Shown: positions 19,993 to 31,199 of the stretch, piece by piece
How positions within the stretch are numbered: the first letter of the stretch is position 1
How the letters are laid out: each line of letters opens with the position of its first letter
Source of the DNA: Methylobacterium iners
GTDB lineage: Bacteria > Pseudomonadota > Alphaproteobacteria > Rhizobiales > Beijerinckiaceae
DNA length: 64,000 nt
Reading direction: 5' to 3'
Assembly (NCBI RefSeq): GCF_022179305.1
Contig: NZ_BPQP01000020.1
Span: forward strand, 62,001 to 126,000
Notes under the pieces: model-generated
Told to the model about the DNA's origin: nothing
Seen by the model: the letters and a program-made list of their open reading frames with translations, nothing else
The model's database searches: none
Made by a program: the position numbers and the translations under genes

Positions 19993-20007
19993 CTCCCCCT
20001 GGGGGAG
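19993..20007. repeat. short C/G palindrome between pdxA and rsmA
   Basis: CTCCCCC and GGGGGAG flank a single T, inside the string CCTCACCCCAACC... This is a short intergenic hairpin of a type common in GC-rich genomes; it may slow or stop transcription leaving pdxA, but there is no T-tract. Confidence 0.4.
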
Positions 20008-20061
20008 GGAGCCCGACACGGCTCTCGCGCACGGCCTTCAGGCGGGAAGGGAGTGCGGCGG

Positions 20062-20904
20062 ATGGCGCCCATGACCGACGACGGTCTTCCGCCCCTGCGC
20101 GAGGTCGTGCGTCGCCACGGCCTCGAGCCGAAGAAGGCGCTCGGCCAGAACTTCCTGTTCGACCTCAACCTCACCGGGCGCATCGCCCGCGCCGCCGGCC
20201 CCCTCGAAGGGGTGACGGTGGTCGAGATCGGCCCCGGGCCGGGCGGGCTCACGCGGGCGCTGCTCGCGGCCGGCGCCGCCCGCGTCGTGGCGATCGAGCG
20301 GGACCCGCGCGCCCTGCCGGCACTGGCCGAGATCGCCGCGCGTTATCCCGGCCGGTTGGACATCGTCGATGCCGATGCCCTCGCCTTCGATCCCCTGCCT
20401 CTCGTCGGCGCAGGCCCGGCCCGCATCGTGGCCAACCTCCCCTACAATATCGGCACGCCGCTGCTGACGGGCTGGCTCACGGCCGGGCTCTGGCCGCCCT
20501 GGTGGGACTCGCTGACCCTGATGTTCCAGCGCGAGGTCGCCGAGCGCATCGGGGCCGACGAAACCGACCGCGCGAATTACGGACGGCTCGGGGTGCTCTG
20601 CGGCTGGCGCACCGAGGCTTCGATCCTGTTCGACGTCGTGCCCTCGGCCTTCGTGCCGCCGCCCAAGGTGACCTCGAGCGTGGTCCGGCTGACGCCGCGG
20701 ACCGCTCCCCTGCCCTGCGCCGTCGACGCGCTGGAGCGCGTCACCCGCGCCGCCTTCGGGCAGCGCCGCAAGATGCTGCGCCAGAGCCTGAAGGCGGCGA
20801 CACCCGACCCGGCCCGCCTCTGCGCGGCTGCCGGCATCCCTGAGACGGCGCGGGCGGAGGAGGTGCCGGTGGCAGGCTTCGTCGCCATGGCGCAGGCGCT
20901 CTGA
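20062..20904 (+). CDS. rsmA: 16S rRNA (adenine1518/1519-N6)-dimethyltransferase
   Basis: KsgA-type SAM methyltransferase that dimethylates two adjacent adenines near the 3' end of 16S rRNA during small-subunit maturation. The 280 residues show the family opening [19 protein letters not shown], the SAM-binding [16 protein letters not shown], the catalytic [10 protein letters not shown] and the substrate loop [12 protein letters not shown] 20062 has GGGAAGGGAG upstream; GTG 20053 and ATG 20071 are alternative in-frame starts. Confidence 0.95.
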   Translation: MAPMTDDGLPPLREVVRRHGLEPKKALGQNFLFDLNLTGRIARAAGPLEGVTVVEIGPGPGGLTRALLAAGAARVVAIERDPRALPALAEIAARYPGRLDIVDADALAFDPLPLVGAGPARIVANLPYNIGTPLLTGWLTAGLWPPWWDSLTLMFQREVAERIGADETDRANYGRLGVLCGWRTEASILFDVVPSAFVPPPKVTSSVVRLTPRTAPLPCAVDALERVTRAAFGQRRKMLRQSLKAATPDPARLCAAAGIPETARAEEVPVAGFVAMAQAL

Positions 20905-20999
20905 GGGCGGCATCGGCAGATCGTTCGCGCGTCTCTCCTCTCGTATTTGGGCGAGCGCCGATGAGATCGTCCTCCAGCCGTGGGGGTGCCTTCTACCCC

Positions 21000-21120
21000 C
21001 TTTGTCATTCCGGGGCGCCGTCAGGCGAGCCCGGAACCCAGAACCGCAGGTGGCGATCCAGCCTGCCTCGTCAGCGGCTCTGGCTTCCGGGCTCTGCTTC
21101 GCAGCCCCGGAATGACAAAG
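21000..21120. repeat. dispersed imperfect palindrome, copy B
   Basis: Second copy of the roughly 120-bp element, bounded by CTTTGTCATTCCGGGG and CCCCGGAATGACAAAG, in the 381-nt gap between rsmA and the Tim44-like gene. The inner segment GAACCCAGAACCGCAGGT is nearly identical to copy A. Apart from this and the hairpin at 21228-21254 nothing else was recognised in the gap. Confidence 0.8.
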
Positions 21121-21227
21121 GGAATTGACCAACCCCATCCGCGATCGCCCTCCCCGTAAGAGGGAGGAGAGTGCCGCACGATCGTTCCGATCACTCGGAG
21201 ACTCACGGGACGTCGCCCAAAGAGAAG

Positions 21228-21254
21228 GGGCCGCGCGATGGTCCCGCGCGGCCC
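21228..21254 (-). terminator. terminator of the Tim44-like gene
   Basis: GGGCCGCGCG and CGCGCGGCCC form a perfect 10-bp stem with a 7-nt loop, 32 nt past the minus-strand stop. On the minus strand the stem is followed by CTTCTCTTT, a pyrimidine run typical of an intrinsic terminator. Confidence 0.6.
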
Positions 21255-21285
21255 TCTCAACAATTACCTCAGGAAGATCGACGGA

Positions 21286-22260
21286 TCAGCGACCCTGCTG
21301 GATCGCCGAGAGGATCCAGCGACCGCCGCGCTCGCGCACGAAGGTCCAGAGCTCGACGGCCTCGGGCTCGCCGGTCTCGACGACCGCGTTGGTGCGGCGG
21401 TCGAGGGTGACGTCCTTGATGGCGTAGCGCATGGCCACCGTGGCGTACTCGTTGCGGCCCTCGCTCCAGGCCTCCGAGAGGTCGCCCTGGAGGAGCTTCA
21501 CGTCGGAGATGCGGTTGACCACGCCGCGGGCGGCGTTGGCGCGCAGCTCCTCCTCGAAGTAGCCGGCCATCTCCGGCGTCGCGAGGTTGCGCAGGGACGC
21601 GACATCCTCGCGGCCATAGGCGGCCTGCACGTCGTTGAGGGCGATCTCGAAGCTCTCGAAGTCGCCGGGGCCGACATTGACCTTGCCAACCGCGACGGGC
21701 GCCACGGCGGGAGCCGCCGCTGGCGCGGCGTTCATGCCGAGACCGCCGCCGAGCCCGTTGCGAGCCGGACCCTGCGGGCCGGGACCCTGATCGAGGCCCG
21801 TGCGCGCATGACCGGCCGCGACCGGTCCCTCCTGACGCCGGCGGAACCAGCGCACCGCGAGGGCGACGACGAGGACGAGCAGGCCGACCTGCAGCAGCAA
21901 GCCGATCATCGAGGCGAGGCCGCCGAGGCCGCCGAAGAAGCCGGCGCCGAAGAGGGCGCCGAGCAGGCCCGCCCCGAGGAGACCGGCCATGAAGCCGCCG
22001 CCGAAGCGGGGTCGCTGCTGGGCCGCCGGGTTCATGCCCGGATTGGTCGGGCCTGGCTGCGTCTGCGTGCGCTGGATCGGCGCGGCGTTGCCGGGCGCGG
22101 TCGTGGTGGCGGAGGGCGGCGCGTAGGTCTTGGAACCGCGCGAGCCCATGCCACCGCCGCCGCCCGGACGGGCCTCGACGACGGGCGCGGCCATCGCCAG
22201 CGACGCGGCGACCGCGAGGATGGCGGCAGCGCGCTTGCGACGCGTGAGGGAGGTGAGCAT
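21286..22260 (-). CDS. Tim44-like domain membrane protein
   Basis: The 324 residues start with a signal/anchor (AAAILAVAASLAMAAPVVEA), then a Gly-rich and Pro/Gln-rich linker, two or three hydrophobic segments (GLLGAGLLGALFGAGFFGG, LLLQVGLLVLVVALAVRWF, followed by RRR) and a C-terminal Tim44/MBA1-type domain (VNVGPGDFESFEIALNDVQAAY to the end) with GEPEAVELWTFVRE. This is a common alphaproteobacterial family, presumed to work at the inner membrane; exact function unknown. ATG 22260 is preferred because the signal peptide begins there; 22311 is an in-frame alternative. Confidence 0.88.
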   Translation of the reverse strand: MLTSLTRRKRAAAILAVAASLAMAAPVVEARPGGGGGMGSRGSKTYAPPSATTTAPGNAAPIQRTQTQPGPTNPGMNPAAQQRPRFGGGFMAGLLGAGLLGALFGAGFFGGLGGLASMIGLLLQVGLLVLVVALAVRWFRRRQEGPVAAGHARTGLDQGPGPQGPARNGLGGGLGMNAAPAAAPAVAPVAVGKVNVGPGDFESFEIALNDVQAAYGREDVASLRNLATPEMAGYFEEELRANAARGVVNRISDVKLLQGDLSEAWSEGRNEYATVAMRYAIKDVTLDRRTNAVVETGEPEAVELWTFVRERGGRWILSAIQQGR

Positions 22261-22390
22261 GAAATCGCCTCTGACGAATTGGAAAGTCCTGGCGGGATCG
22301 CCTGAACTCATATGGTGACGTGTGGGGCGAAGTTTTAGTCCATCGCCGATGAGCGTTTGATGTCGGGTGCGGTTAAAATCCGACGCATCC

Positions 22391-23509
22391 TCAGACCGCG
22401 GCGGGGAAGATCAGCCGCACGATGGTACCTTCTCCGGGGCGGCTGTCGAGGGCGACGGTTCCGTTCTGCCGCTTCATGAGGCCGTGAACGATGGCGAGCC
22501 CCGTGCCGCGCCCGGCCTCCCGGCTCGTCGCGAAGGGGGCGAGCGCCCGGGCCGCCATCTCGGGCGACATGCCCTGGCCCGTGTCGGTCACGGCGATGCC
22601 CACCGCCCCGTCGGCGGGGCGCTGCATGCCGTGATCGCCCGGCGCGACCGCGAAGGTGGCGACCGTGATGGTGCCCGGGTTCGGCATGGCCTCGCAGGCA
22701 TTGGCGAGGATGTGGGTGAGGGCGAACTCGACCTGGGTCGGGTTGCTCAAGGAGGGGCTGAGGCCCGGCGTGGTCTCGATCCTGAGGGCGATGCGGGCCG
22801 GCAGGCTCGGCCGAGAGCCCTTGGCGAAGTCCGTGATCAGCGCGTTCAGGTCGACGGGCCGCACGTCCGGCGCGATCCGGCGGGAGAAGGCGAGGAGCTG
22901 CCGGGTCAGGATCGTCGCCCGCTCCGCGGCGTCGGTGGATCGCACAATCGCCCGCTGGATGAAGGGTTCGGGCCGGTCGCCGAGGCGCCGCTTCAGCCCG
23001 TCGATGTAGCCGATCAGGATCTGGAGGAAGTTGTTGAACTCGTGCGCCACGCTGTTGGTGAGAAGCCCCAGCGCCTCGCGCCGCCGGGAGAGAACGAGCG
23101 CCCCCTCGGCATCGCGCCGCCGGGTCACGTCGACGATCTGGCCGAGGCGATAGGCGGGCGGGCCGTCCGGCCCTGGCACGGGGGCGACGGAGAGGCAGGC
23201 CCAGAAGGTTGCGCCGTCCTTGCGGGAAGCGAGCAGCTCGGTCCCCGGCGTCCCGCCGAGCGCCTCCGCCCAGGCGGCGCGCGCCTCCCGATCCGCCCGC
23301 TCGCCATGCAGGAAGCGCCCGTCGCGGCCGATCACCTCCTCGGACGTGTAGCCGGTGAGCGCCAGGAAGGCGGGATTGGCGAAGACGATCGGCGCGCCCG
23401 GCCGGCGGGCATCGCTCAGGAAGGCGGGAACAGCGCAGGCCGTCAGCAGGGCGACGGTCTCCGGCCCCGGGGCCTCGTCGGATCGAACGTCCAGGTCAGG
23501 CAGCGCCAT
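22391..23509 (-). CDS. PAS/LOV-like histidine kinase
   Basis: Soluble sensor kinase of 372 residues. Residues about 20-140 form a PAS domain of LOV type (NPAFLALTGYTSEEVIGRDGRFLHG). In true LOV photoreceptors the motif is GRNCRFLQ with a flavin-binding Cys; here that Cys is replaced by Gly. The kinase part has the phosphoacceptor in LLTNSVAHEFNNFLQIL, the N box HILANACEAMP, and ATP-lid motifs DTGQGMS and GRGTGLAIVHG. No membrane segment and no adjacent response regulator. ATG 23509 is chosen; the frame is open to 23584. Confidence 0.88.
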   Translation of the reverse strand: MALPDLDVRSDEAPGPETVALLTACAVPAFLSDARRPGAPIVFANPAFLALTGYTSEEVIGRDGRFLHGERADREARAAWAEALGGTPGTELLASRKDGATFWACLSVAPVPGPDGPPAYRLGQIVDVTRRRDAEGALVLSRRREALGLLTNSVAHEFNNFLQILIGYIDGLKRRLGDRPEPFIQRAIVRSTDAAERATILTRQLLAFSRRIAPDVRPVDLNALITDFAKGSRPSLPARIALRIETTPGLSPSLSNPTQVEFALTHILANACEAMPNPGTITVATFAVAPGDHGMQRPADGAVGIAVTDTGQGMSPEMAARALAPFATSREAGRGTGLAIVHGLMKRQNGTVALDSRPGEGTIVRLIFPAAV

Positions 23510-23593
23510 GATATGCCTTCGCGCCCTTGGAAAGTCGCTCTCCCGCCGAGGCCCAGCGATAGACGCATCCGGCGTGATGGCCAACCTGCTCGC

Positions 23594-24229
23594 CTACTGC
23601 CGCACCCACATCACCCGCGCGATCCAGGCGATCTCGCCGACATTGACGGTGCGGTCCGGGTGCTCCGGGTTCAGGGAGGCGAGCTCGATGGTGCGGGCCG
23701 TCTTGCGCTTGAGCTCCTTGGCGAGCACCTCTCCCGCGCTGAGCCGGACCACGACGCGGTCGCCCTTGCGGACGCCGGCGCTCGGCGAGACGATGAGCAC
23801 GTCGCCGTCGCGGTAGAGCGGCTGCATCGAATCGCCCTGGACCTCCAGGGCGAAGGCGCGCTCCTCGCCGAGGTCGGGGAAGTCGATTTCCTCCCAGCCC
23901 GGGCCGCCGGTGGGCATGCCCTCGTCGGTGAACAGGCGGCCCGATCCCGCCTGGGTCATGCCGATCAGCGGCACCGTTGTCCGGGGGGGGCCTTCGCGGG
24001 CCTCGATCAGGCGCAGGAAGTCGTCGAGGCTGGCGCCCGTGGCGGCCAGCACCTTCGAGACCGATTCGGTCGACGGCCAGCGCTTGCGCCCGTCAGGGCC
24101 GATCCGCTTCGAGCGGTTGAAGCTCGTCGCGTCGAGCCCCGCGCGCCGGGCGAGGCCCGAGGCGGAGAAGCCGTAGCGCTCGGCCAAGCGATCGATGGCG
24201 GTCCAGATCTGCTCGTGGGACAGCATCAC
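23594..24229 (-). CDS. XRE-type/S24 LexA-like repressor
   Basis: The 211 residues combine an N-terminal helix-turn-helix (FSASGLARRAGLDATSFNRSKRI) with a C-terminal S24 peptidase fold: nucleophile Ser in QGDSMQPLYRDGDVLIV and catalytic-Lys region LAKELKRKTARTIEL. Such proteins are phage-repressor or LexA-like regulators that can self-cleave. It sits just upstream of the LOV-like kinase on the same strand (84 nt apart from its start). No phage genes are nearby, so it is probably a chromosomal regulator; targets unknown. Confidence 0.88.
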   Translation of the reverse strand: MMLSHEQIWTAIDRLAERYGFSASGLARRAGLDATSFNRSKRIGPDGRKRWPSTESVSKVLAATGASLDDFLRLIEAREGPPRTTVPLIGMTQAGSGRLFTDEGMPTGGPGWEEIDFPDLGEERAFALEVQGDSMQPLYRDGDVLIVSPSAGVRKGDRVVVRLSAGEVLAKELKRKTARTIELASLNPEHPDRTVNVGEIAWIARVMWVRQ

Positions 24230-24374
24230 GGGCTCCTGGCGATGGCGCCGGCTAAGACCGCCAGCCTAGCTGTAGGAAAGTAGAACTAACGCCTGGGGAA
24301 AGCAACGGTTGGAACGCCTGCCGCGGCCCCGCGACCCGGTTGCGGCGGGGGAGCCCGCATTCTATCGCAGAAGG

Positions 24375-24731
24375 ATGCCCATCCTCTATAAGATCTGCCC
24401 CCGCCCCCTCTGGCGCGAAGCCGAGGCGGCGGGCCGCTTCACCGGCGCGCCCGTCGACGTAGCCGACGGGTTCATCCACTTCTCCACCGCCGCGCAGGTG
24501 GCGGAAACCGCCGCCCGCCACTTCGCAGGAGTGGAGGACCTCGTGCTCGTCGCAGTGGAGGCCGAAACGCTCGGCGCGGCCCTGCGCTTCGAGCCCTCCC
24601 GCGGTGGCGCCCTCTTCCCCCACCTCTACGGCGACCTTCCCCTCGACGCGGTGCGCGCGGTCCATGATCTGCCGCTTGGGCCGGACGGGCGGCACGTCTT
24701 CCCACCGCGCGTCCTGTCGGCAGGGTCATGA
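24375..24731 (+). CDS. DUF952 family protein
   Basis: The 118 residues match DUF952: [22 protein letters not shown], then [26 protein letters not shown] with the conserved FIHFS, and [13 protein letters not shown] near the end. The family resembles the mono-ADP-ribosyltransferase fold but its role is not established. ATG 24375 follows AGAAGG. Its stop overlaps the pyrD start by 4 nt (ATGA), a coupling often seen in alphaproteobacteria. Confidence 0.9.
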   Translation: MPILYKICPRPLWREAEAAGRFTGAPVDVADGFIHFSTAAQVAETAARHFAGVEDLVLVAVEAETLGAALRFEPSRGGALFPHLYGDLPLDAVRAVHDLPLGPDGRHVFPPRVLSAGS

Positions 24732-25810
24732 GCATGATCGGCGCGCTCTTTCCCCTCGCCAAGCCAGTCCTGCACGGGCTCGACCCGGAGGCCGCGCACG
24801 ACCTCACCATCCGCGGCCTCTCCCTGCTGCCGCCGCTGCGCCCCGCGCCGGACGATCCCCGCCTCGCCGTCGAGGTGCTGGGGCGGCGCTTTCCGAACCC
24901 GGTCGGCCTCGCGGCGGGGTTCGACAAGGGCGCGCGGGTGCCCGACGCCCTGCTCGGGCTCGGCTTCGGCTTCGTCGAGGTCGGCGGCGTCGTGCCCAGG
25001 CCCCAGCCGGGCAATCCGCGTCCCCGTGTCTTCCGGCTCCCTCGCGACGGTGGAATCATCAACCGCTTCGGCCTCAACAGCGAGGGCCTCGACGTGGTGG
25101 GCGCACGCTTGACCGCCCGCCGCGGGCGCCCGGGCCTCGTCGGCGTCAATATCGGCGCGAACAAGGATTCCGCGGATCGGCTGGCCGATTACGTCGCCTG
25201 CACTCAGGCGCTGGCGCCCGTCGTGGATTTCGTGACCGTCAACGTCTCCTCGCCGAACACGCCGGGCCTGCGCGACCTCCAGGGCGAGGCCTTCCTCGAC
25301 GAGTTGCTCGCCCGGGTCGTGGCCGCCCGCGACGACGTCCAGCCCGCCACCGCCATCCTCCTGAAGATCGCTCCTGATATCGGCCTCGGCGCCCTCGACG
25401 CGATCGTGGCGACGGCGCTCCGCCGGGGCGTCCAGGCCCTCGTCGTCTCGAACACCACCGTGGCGCGACCCGCGACCCTGGCGGAGACGCGGGTGAGCGG
25501 TGAAGCCGGCGGCCTCTCCGGTCGGCCCCTCTTCGCGGCCTCGACCCGGCTGCTCGCGGAGACCTACCTGCGGGTCGAGGGCAAGATCCCGCTCGTCGGC
25601 GTCGGCGGCATCGACTCGGCCGAGGCCGCCTGGACCAAGATCCGGGCCGGCGCGAGCCTCGTCCAGCTCTACTCGGCGCTCGTCTACGAGGGACCCGGAC
25701 TCGTCGACCGCATCAAGGCGGGGCTGCTCGATCGGCTGCGGAAGGAAGGAGCCGGACTCGCGGGCATCGTGGGACGCGATGCGGCCGCACTCGCACGGAT
25801 CGACGGGTAG
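24728..25810 (+). CDS. pyrD: quinone-dependent dihydroorotate dehydrogenase
   Basis: Class 2 FMN enzyme at the inner-membrane face that oxidises dihydroorotate to orotate in pyrimidine synthesis, passing electrons to quinone. The 360 residues show an amphipathic N-terminal region ([17 protein letters not shown]), [25 protein letters not shown]-like [12 protein letters not shown], the class 2 catalytic-Ser segment [15 protein letters not shown], and FMN phosphate contacts [20 protein letters not shown]. Translationally coupled to the DUF952 gene. Confidence 0.96.
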   Translation: MSMIGALFPLAKPVLHGLDPEAAHDLTIRGLSLLPPLRPAPDDPRLAVEVLGRRFPNPVGLAAGFDKGARVPDALLGLGFGFVEVGGVVPRPQPGNPRPRVFRLPRDGGIINRFGLNSEGLDVVGARLTARRGRPGLVGVNIGANKDSADRLADYVACTQALAPVVDFVTVNVSSPNTPGLRDLQGEAFLDELLARVVAARDDVQPATAILLKIAPDIGLGALDAIVATALRRGVQALVVSNTTVARPATLAETRVSGEAGGLSGRPLFAASTRLLAETYLRVEGKIPLVGVGGIDSAEAAWTKIRAGASLVQLYSALVYEGPGLVDRIKAGLLDRLRKEGAGLAGIVGRDAAALARIDG

Positions 25811-25834
25811 GAAGCGGACCTCCCCGCCTCCGGA

Positions 25835-26053
25835 TTACGGCCGCCTGCCAGATGGTGGCCGGCGCAGGCCGGTGCCGGCGAGGACGACGAACCCCGCGGC
25901 GAGGCCGAGCAGGATCGATCGGACCGGCCCCATCTGCGAGACGGCCCCGGTCTCCGCCGCCCGCCCGGCGCTCCAGCGATCGTGGCCCGTCGCGCCGATC
26001 CCGACCACGAGGGAAGCGATCACGGCGGCGAGGAGTCGGGTGCGGGTGCGCAT
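25835..26053 (-). CDS. small hypothetical membrane protein
   Basis: Encodes 72 residues with two hydrophobic segments (LLAAVIASLVVGIGAT near the start and SILLGLAAGFVVLAGTGL near the end) and a basic C-terminus. A purine-rich GAGAGAGCAGG stretch lies upstream of ATG 26053. It sits between convergent pyrD and divergent mcmA. Plausible as a small membrane protein, but coding is supported only by the start signal and hydrophobic pattern. Confidence 0.45.
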   Translation of the reverse strand: MRTRTRLLAAVIASLVVGIGATGHDRWSAGRAAETGAVSQMGPVRSILLGLAAGFVVLAGTGLRRPPSGRRP

Positions 26054-26144
26054 GCCTGCTCTCTCCGGCTCGGGCGATTACGAGTGGCACCGCCCCCCGT
26101 CATCCCTATAATGCCGCGGATTGCCCGCCGACGAGCACGCCCCC

Positions 26145-28310
<2,166 letters not shown>

Positions 28311-28326
28311 AGCCGTCGGCGAAGAG

Positions 28327-29763
28327 ATGGAGCATAGCAGCGTGGCGGATCAGATCTATCCGATCATCTTGTGTGGTGGGTCGGGCACGCGGCTGTGGCC
28401 TGCGTCGCGGGAGAGCATGCCCAAGCAGTTCACGGCGCTGGTGGATGCGAGAGGCTCAACCTTCCAGGCGACGGTGGAGCGGGTCACGGACGCCTCCACC
28501 TTCGCCCGTCCCACCGTGATCACGGCAGCGGACGCCCGCTTCATCGTCGCCGAGCAACTCGCCCAGGTCGGCGTCGGCGCCGACATCCTGCTCGAGCCCG
28601 AGCGGCGCGACTCGGCCGCCGCCGTGGCGGTCGCCGCCCTGCACGCGGCCGCTCGCGACCCCCAGGCCGTGGTCCTGATCCTGGCCGCCGACCACGTCAT
28701 CGAGGACGCGCCCGCCTTCGCCGCCGCCGCACGCGCCGCCGCGATCGGCGCGCGGGCCGGTCAGATCATGACGCTGGGCATCGCGCCGACCAAGCCCGCC
28801 ACCGATTACGGCTACATCCGGCGCGGGCCCGCCCTCGAGGGCGTGCCCGGCGCCTACGCCGTCGCGCGCTTCGTCGAGAAGCCGAATGCTGAGGGCGCTC
28901 ACGACCTGATCGCCGAGGGCGCGCTGTGGAACGCCGGCTACTTCCTGTTTCGCGCCGACGTGATGCTCGCGGAGCTGCGCCGCCACGTCCCCGCGGTGCT
29001 CGACGCCGCTGAGGCCGCGCTGGAGCATGCCACGCGCGACCTCGACTTCGTGCGGCTCGACGCGGCTGCGTTCGGGCAGGCGCCCAAGACCTCGATCGAC
29101 TACGCCGTCATGGAGCGGACCGAGCTCGCCGGCGTGCTGCCGGTCTCCTTCGCCTGGTCGGATGTCGGCACCTGGGACGCGGTCTGGGGCGTGCTGGGGC
29201 GAGACGCGCAGGGCAACGCCGTGCGCGGCCGGGTCGAGCTTGTGGAGACGACGAACAGCCTGGTGCACAGCGAGGGCGAGGGGCTGACCACGGTGGTGGG
29301 GCTGGACGACGTGGTGGTGGTGACCACGCCCGACGCGGTGCTGGTGGCCTCCAAGGCGCGCTCGGGCCAGGTCAAGGAGCTGGTGGCGCAGCTGCGCGCG
29401 GCCGGGCACCCGGAGGCGGACGCGCATCGGCGCATGTACCGCCCCTGGGGCTGGTACCAACGCATCGACCTCGGCGAGCGCTTCCAGGTCAAGCGCATCC
29501 AGGTCACGCCGGGCGGGCGCTTGTCGCTGCAGAAGCACTTCCACCGGGCCGAGCACTGGGTGGTGGTGCGGGGCACCGCCGAGGTGACGCTGGACGGTGC
29601 CGTGTCGCTGGTGCACGAGAACGAGGCGATCTACCTGCCGATCGGGTCGATGCACCGGCTCGCCAACCCGGGCCGGATCCCGCTCGAGCTGATCGAGGTC
29701 CAGGTCGGCTCCTACACCGGCGAGGACGACATCGTCCGAACCGAAGATATCTACGGACGCTAG
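28327..29763 (+). CDS. manC: mannose-1-phosphate guanylyltransferase / mannose-6-phosphate isomerase
   Basis: Bifunctional type II enzyme that makes mannose-6-phosphate and GDP-mannose for cell-surface polysaccharides. The 478 residues contain the nucleotidyltransferase signature LCGGSGTRLWPASRESMPKQF at residues about 16-36, the FVEKP active-site segment (VARFVEKPNAEGA), and a C-terminal cupin isomerase domain (MYRPWGWYQRID, then LSLQKHFHRAEHWVVVRGTAEV). ATG 28327 follows GGCGAAGAG; GTG 28342 is an alternative. Stands alone, 14 nt after the mcmA stop region. Confidence 0.93.
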   Translation: MEHSSVADQIYPIILCGGSGTRLWPASRESMPKQFTALVDARGSTFQATVERVTDASTFARPTVITAADARFIVAEQLAQVGVGADILLEPERRDSAAAVAVAALHAAARDPQAVVLILAADHVIEDAPAFAAAARAAAIGARAGQIMTLGIAPTKPATDYGYIRRGPALEGVPGAYAVARFVEKPNAEGAHDLIAEGALWNAGYFLFRADVMLAELRRHVPAVLDAAEAALEHATRDLDFVRLDAAAFGQAPKTSIDYAVMERTELAGVLPVSFAWSDVGTWDAVWGVLGRDAQGNAVRGRVELVETTNSLVHSEGEGLTTVVGLDDVVVVTTPDAVLVASKARSGQVKELVAQLRAAGHPEADAHRRMYRPWGWYQRIDLGERFQVKRIQVTPGGRLSLQKHFHRAEHWVVVRGTAEVTLDGAVSLVHENEAIYLPIGSMHRLANPGRIPLELIEVQVGSYTGEDDIVRTEDIYGR

Positions 29764-29784
29764 GCGGACGGCGGGCGCGGCGCC

Positions 29785-30340
29785 TCAGACCATCGCGACG
29801 GGCCGCTCCGCGCGTCCGCGATAGGACAGGGCCTCGGCGAGGTGGAGGCGCCCGACCCGCTCCGTCCCGTCGAGATCGGCCAGCGTGCGTGCGACCCGCA
29901 GGGTGCGGTGGAAGCCGCGCGCCGAGAGCCGCATCGCCTCGGCCGCGTCGCGGATGAGCCGCGTGCCGTCGGCATCGGGTGCCGCGACCTCCTCGATCAC
30001 GGTGGCCGGACAGGTCGCGTTGGTGATCACGCCCGTGAGGCCGCGGGCGGCGAAGCGCCGGGTCTGGATCTCGCGCGCCGCGGCCACCCGCGCCGCCGTC
30101 TCGGCCGACCCTTCCGTCGGCGGCGGCAGGATGAGGTCGGCCGCGGTCACCGCGCCGACCTCGATGCGCAGGTCGATCCGGTCGAGGAGCGGCCCTGAGA
30201 TCCGGGCGCCGTACTGCGCCACGCAGCGCTCGTTCGGCCCGCGCCGGCAGGCATAGCCGGGTTCGAGCGCCTGGCCGCAGCGGCAGGGATTCATCGCGGC
30301 CACCAGCTGGAGCCGGGCCGGATAGGTGATCCGGTGGTTG
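29785..30340 (-). pseudogene. comM: comM (yifB), C-terminal fragment
   Basis: Reads on the minus strand from NHRITYPARLQLVAAMNPCRCG to the natural stop at 29785. This is the C-terminal third of YifB/ComM: zinc-site Cys residues in NPCRCG, the ISGPLLDRIDL block and the final C-terminal domain (LSARGFHRTLRVARTLADLDG). Homology stops at 30340, where the codons for ARAN preceding NHRITYP are missing; they are found at 36971-36987. It has no start of its own, so the fragment is non-functional or at best an odd truncated product. Confidence 0.92.
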
Positions 30341-30408
30341 ACTGTTTTTTCGATTTCCCACCTTCGGTTCCTCAGGGGTAGTCCTACCGCGACGCTCTTC
30401 TGTCGTCC

Positions 30409-30954
30409 CTACATGTTCGGAGGTGATCCTACAGAACGCGGCCAGCCTCCTAGCTCAGTATTCACGGATGTTTTTTCATAAGTCAGAGTGACAACGCTCA
30501 TTTTGCCGTCGACGTTAAAACGAAATGGAGGAGTCGAAATAATTAGCTTGTTATCTTTATACTCTGCATTTCTTACTTGAGAAGTTCCTGACCAAACTTC
30601 ATTCCAAGACGTATCAATATTGTGTGTTACATTTTTACCATCGAATGAGAATGTTCCAGCATATGCGACTAAGCTTTTGTGCAATCCAATACGATCTTCA
30701 TCAGTCATTTTATCATTCGATACCGGCTTCTTTCGCCCTTCATGAGCAATAACTACCATCACTCGGCCATCTGGACTGTAATTCAGCCAGCCGGTTGGTT
30801 TCGGACCACCATAAGCATTGATCACTTCGTTGGAATCCACGAGCAGTCGAGTGGCAGTTACAAGTCGCCAATTGCCGATCAAGTCCTTCGTCTCGATTGC
30901 GTAGGCCGAGGGTACCGCCATGCAGAACGCGATAAATGCTGCCAATACTCTCAT
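30409..30954 (-). CDS. lipocalin-like domain exported protein
   Basis: The 181 residues begin with a signal peptide (VLAAFIAFCMAVPSAYA) and continue with a lipocalin-like barrel of the Lipocalin_5 type: LIGNWRLVTATRLL, GWLNYSPDGRVMVVIAHEGR, LVAYAGTFSFDGKNVTHNIDTSWN. Such proteins are thought to bind small hydrophobic ligands; the ligand is unknown. GGAGG precedes ATG 30954. The gene is much richer in A/T than its neighbours, a sign of acquisition from elsewhere. It is the first gene inside insertion I. Confidence 0.85.
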   Translation of the reverse strand: MRVLAAFIAFCMAVPSAYAIETKDLIGNWRLVTATRLLVDSNEVINAYGGPKPTGWLNYSPDGRVMVVIAHEGRKKPVSNDKMTDEDRIGLHKSLVAYAGTFSFDGKNVTHNIDTSWNEVWSGTSQVRNAEYKDNKLIISTPPFRFNVDGKMSVVTLTYEKTSVNTELGGWPRSVGSPPNM

Positions 30955-31199
30955 ATGGGCCTCCTCTGATTCGCAGGATGAATCTCAGAGGGGAATCTGA
31001 GCGCAGATCGCGGATTGTTGCCACTGAATTCTTCGCTAATGCCCACCGTCATTTGGCGAAAACTCTGCCAGCGCTTGTCATCCCGAGGATATTTGATTCG
31101 TCTCCTCCAAAGAGTTCGCTATGCTGACGAACACGACGATTAAGGCGACTTCATCGGGCCGTCCTCTGCTACAGTCGAGCAGCAATAAGAGGGACAGGC

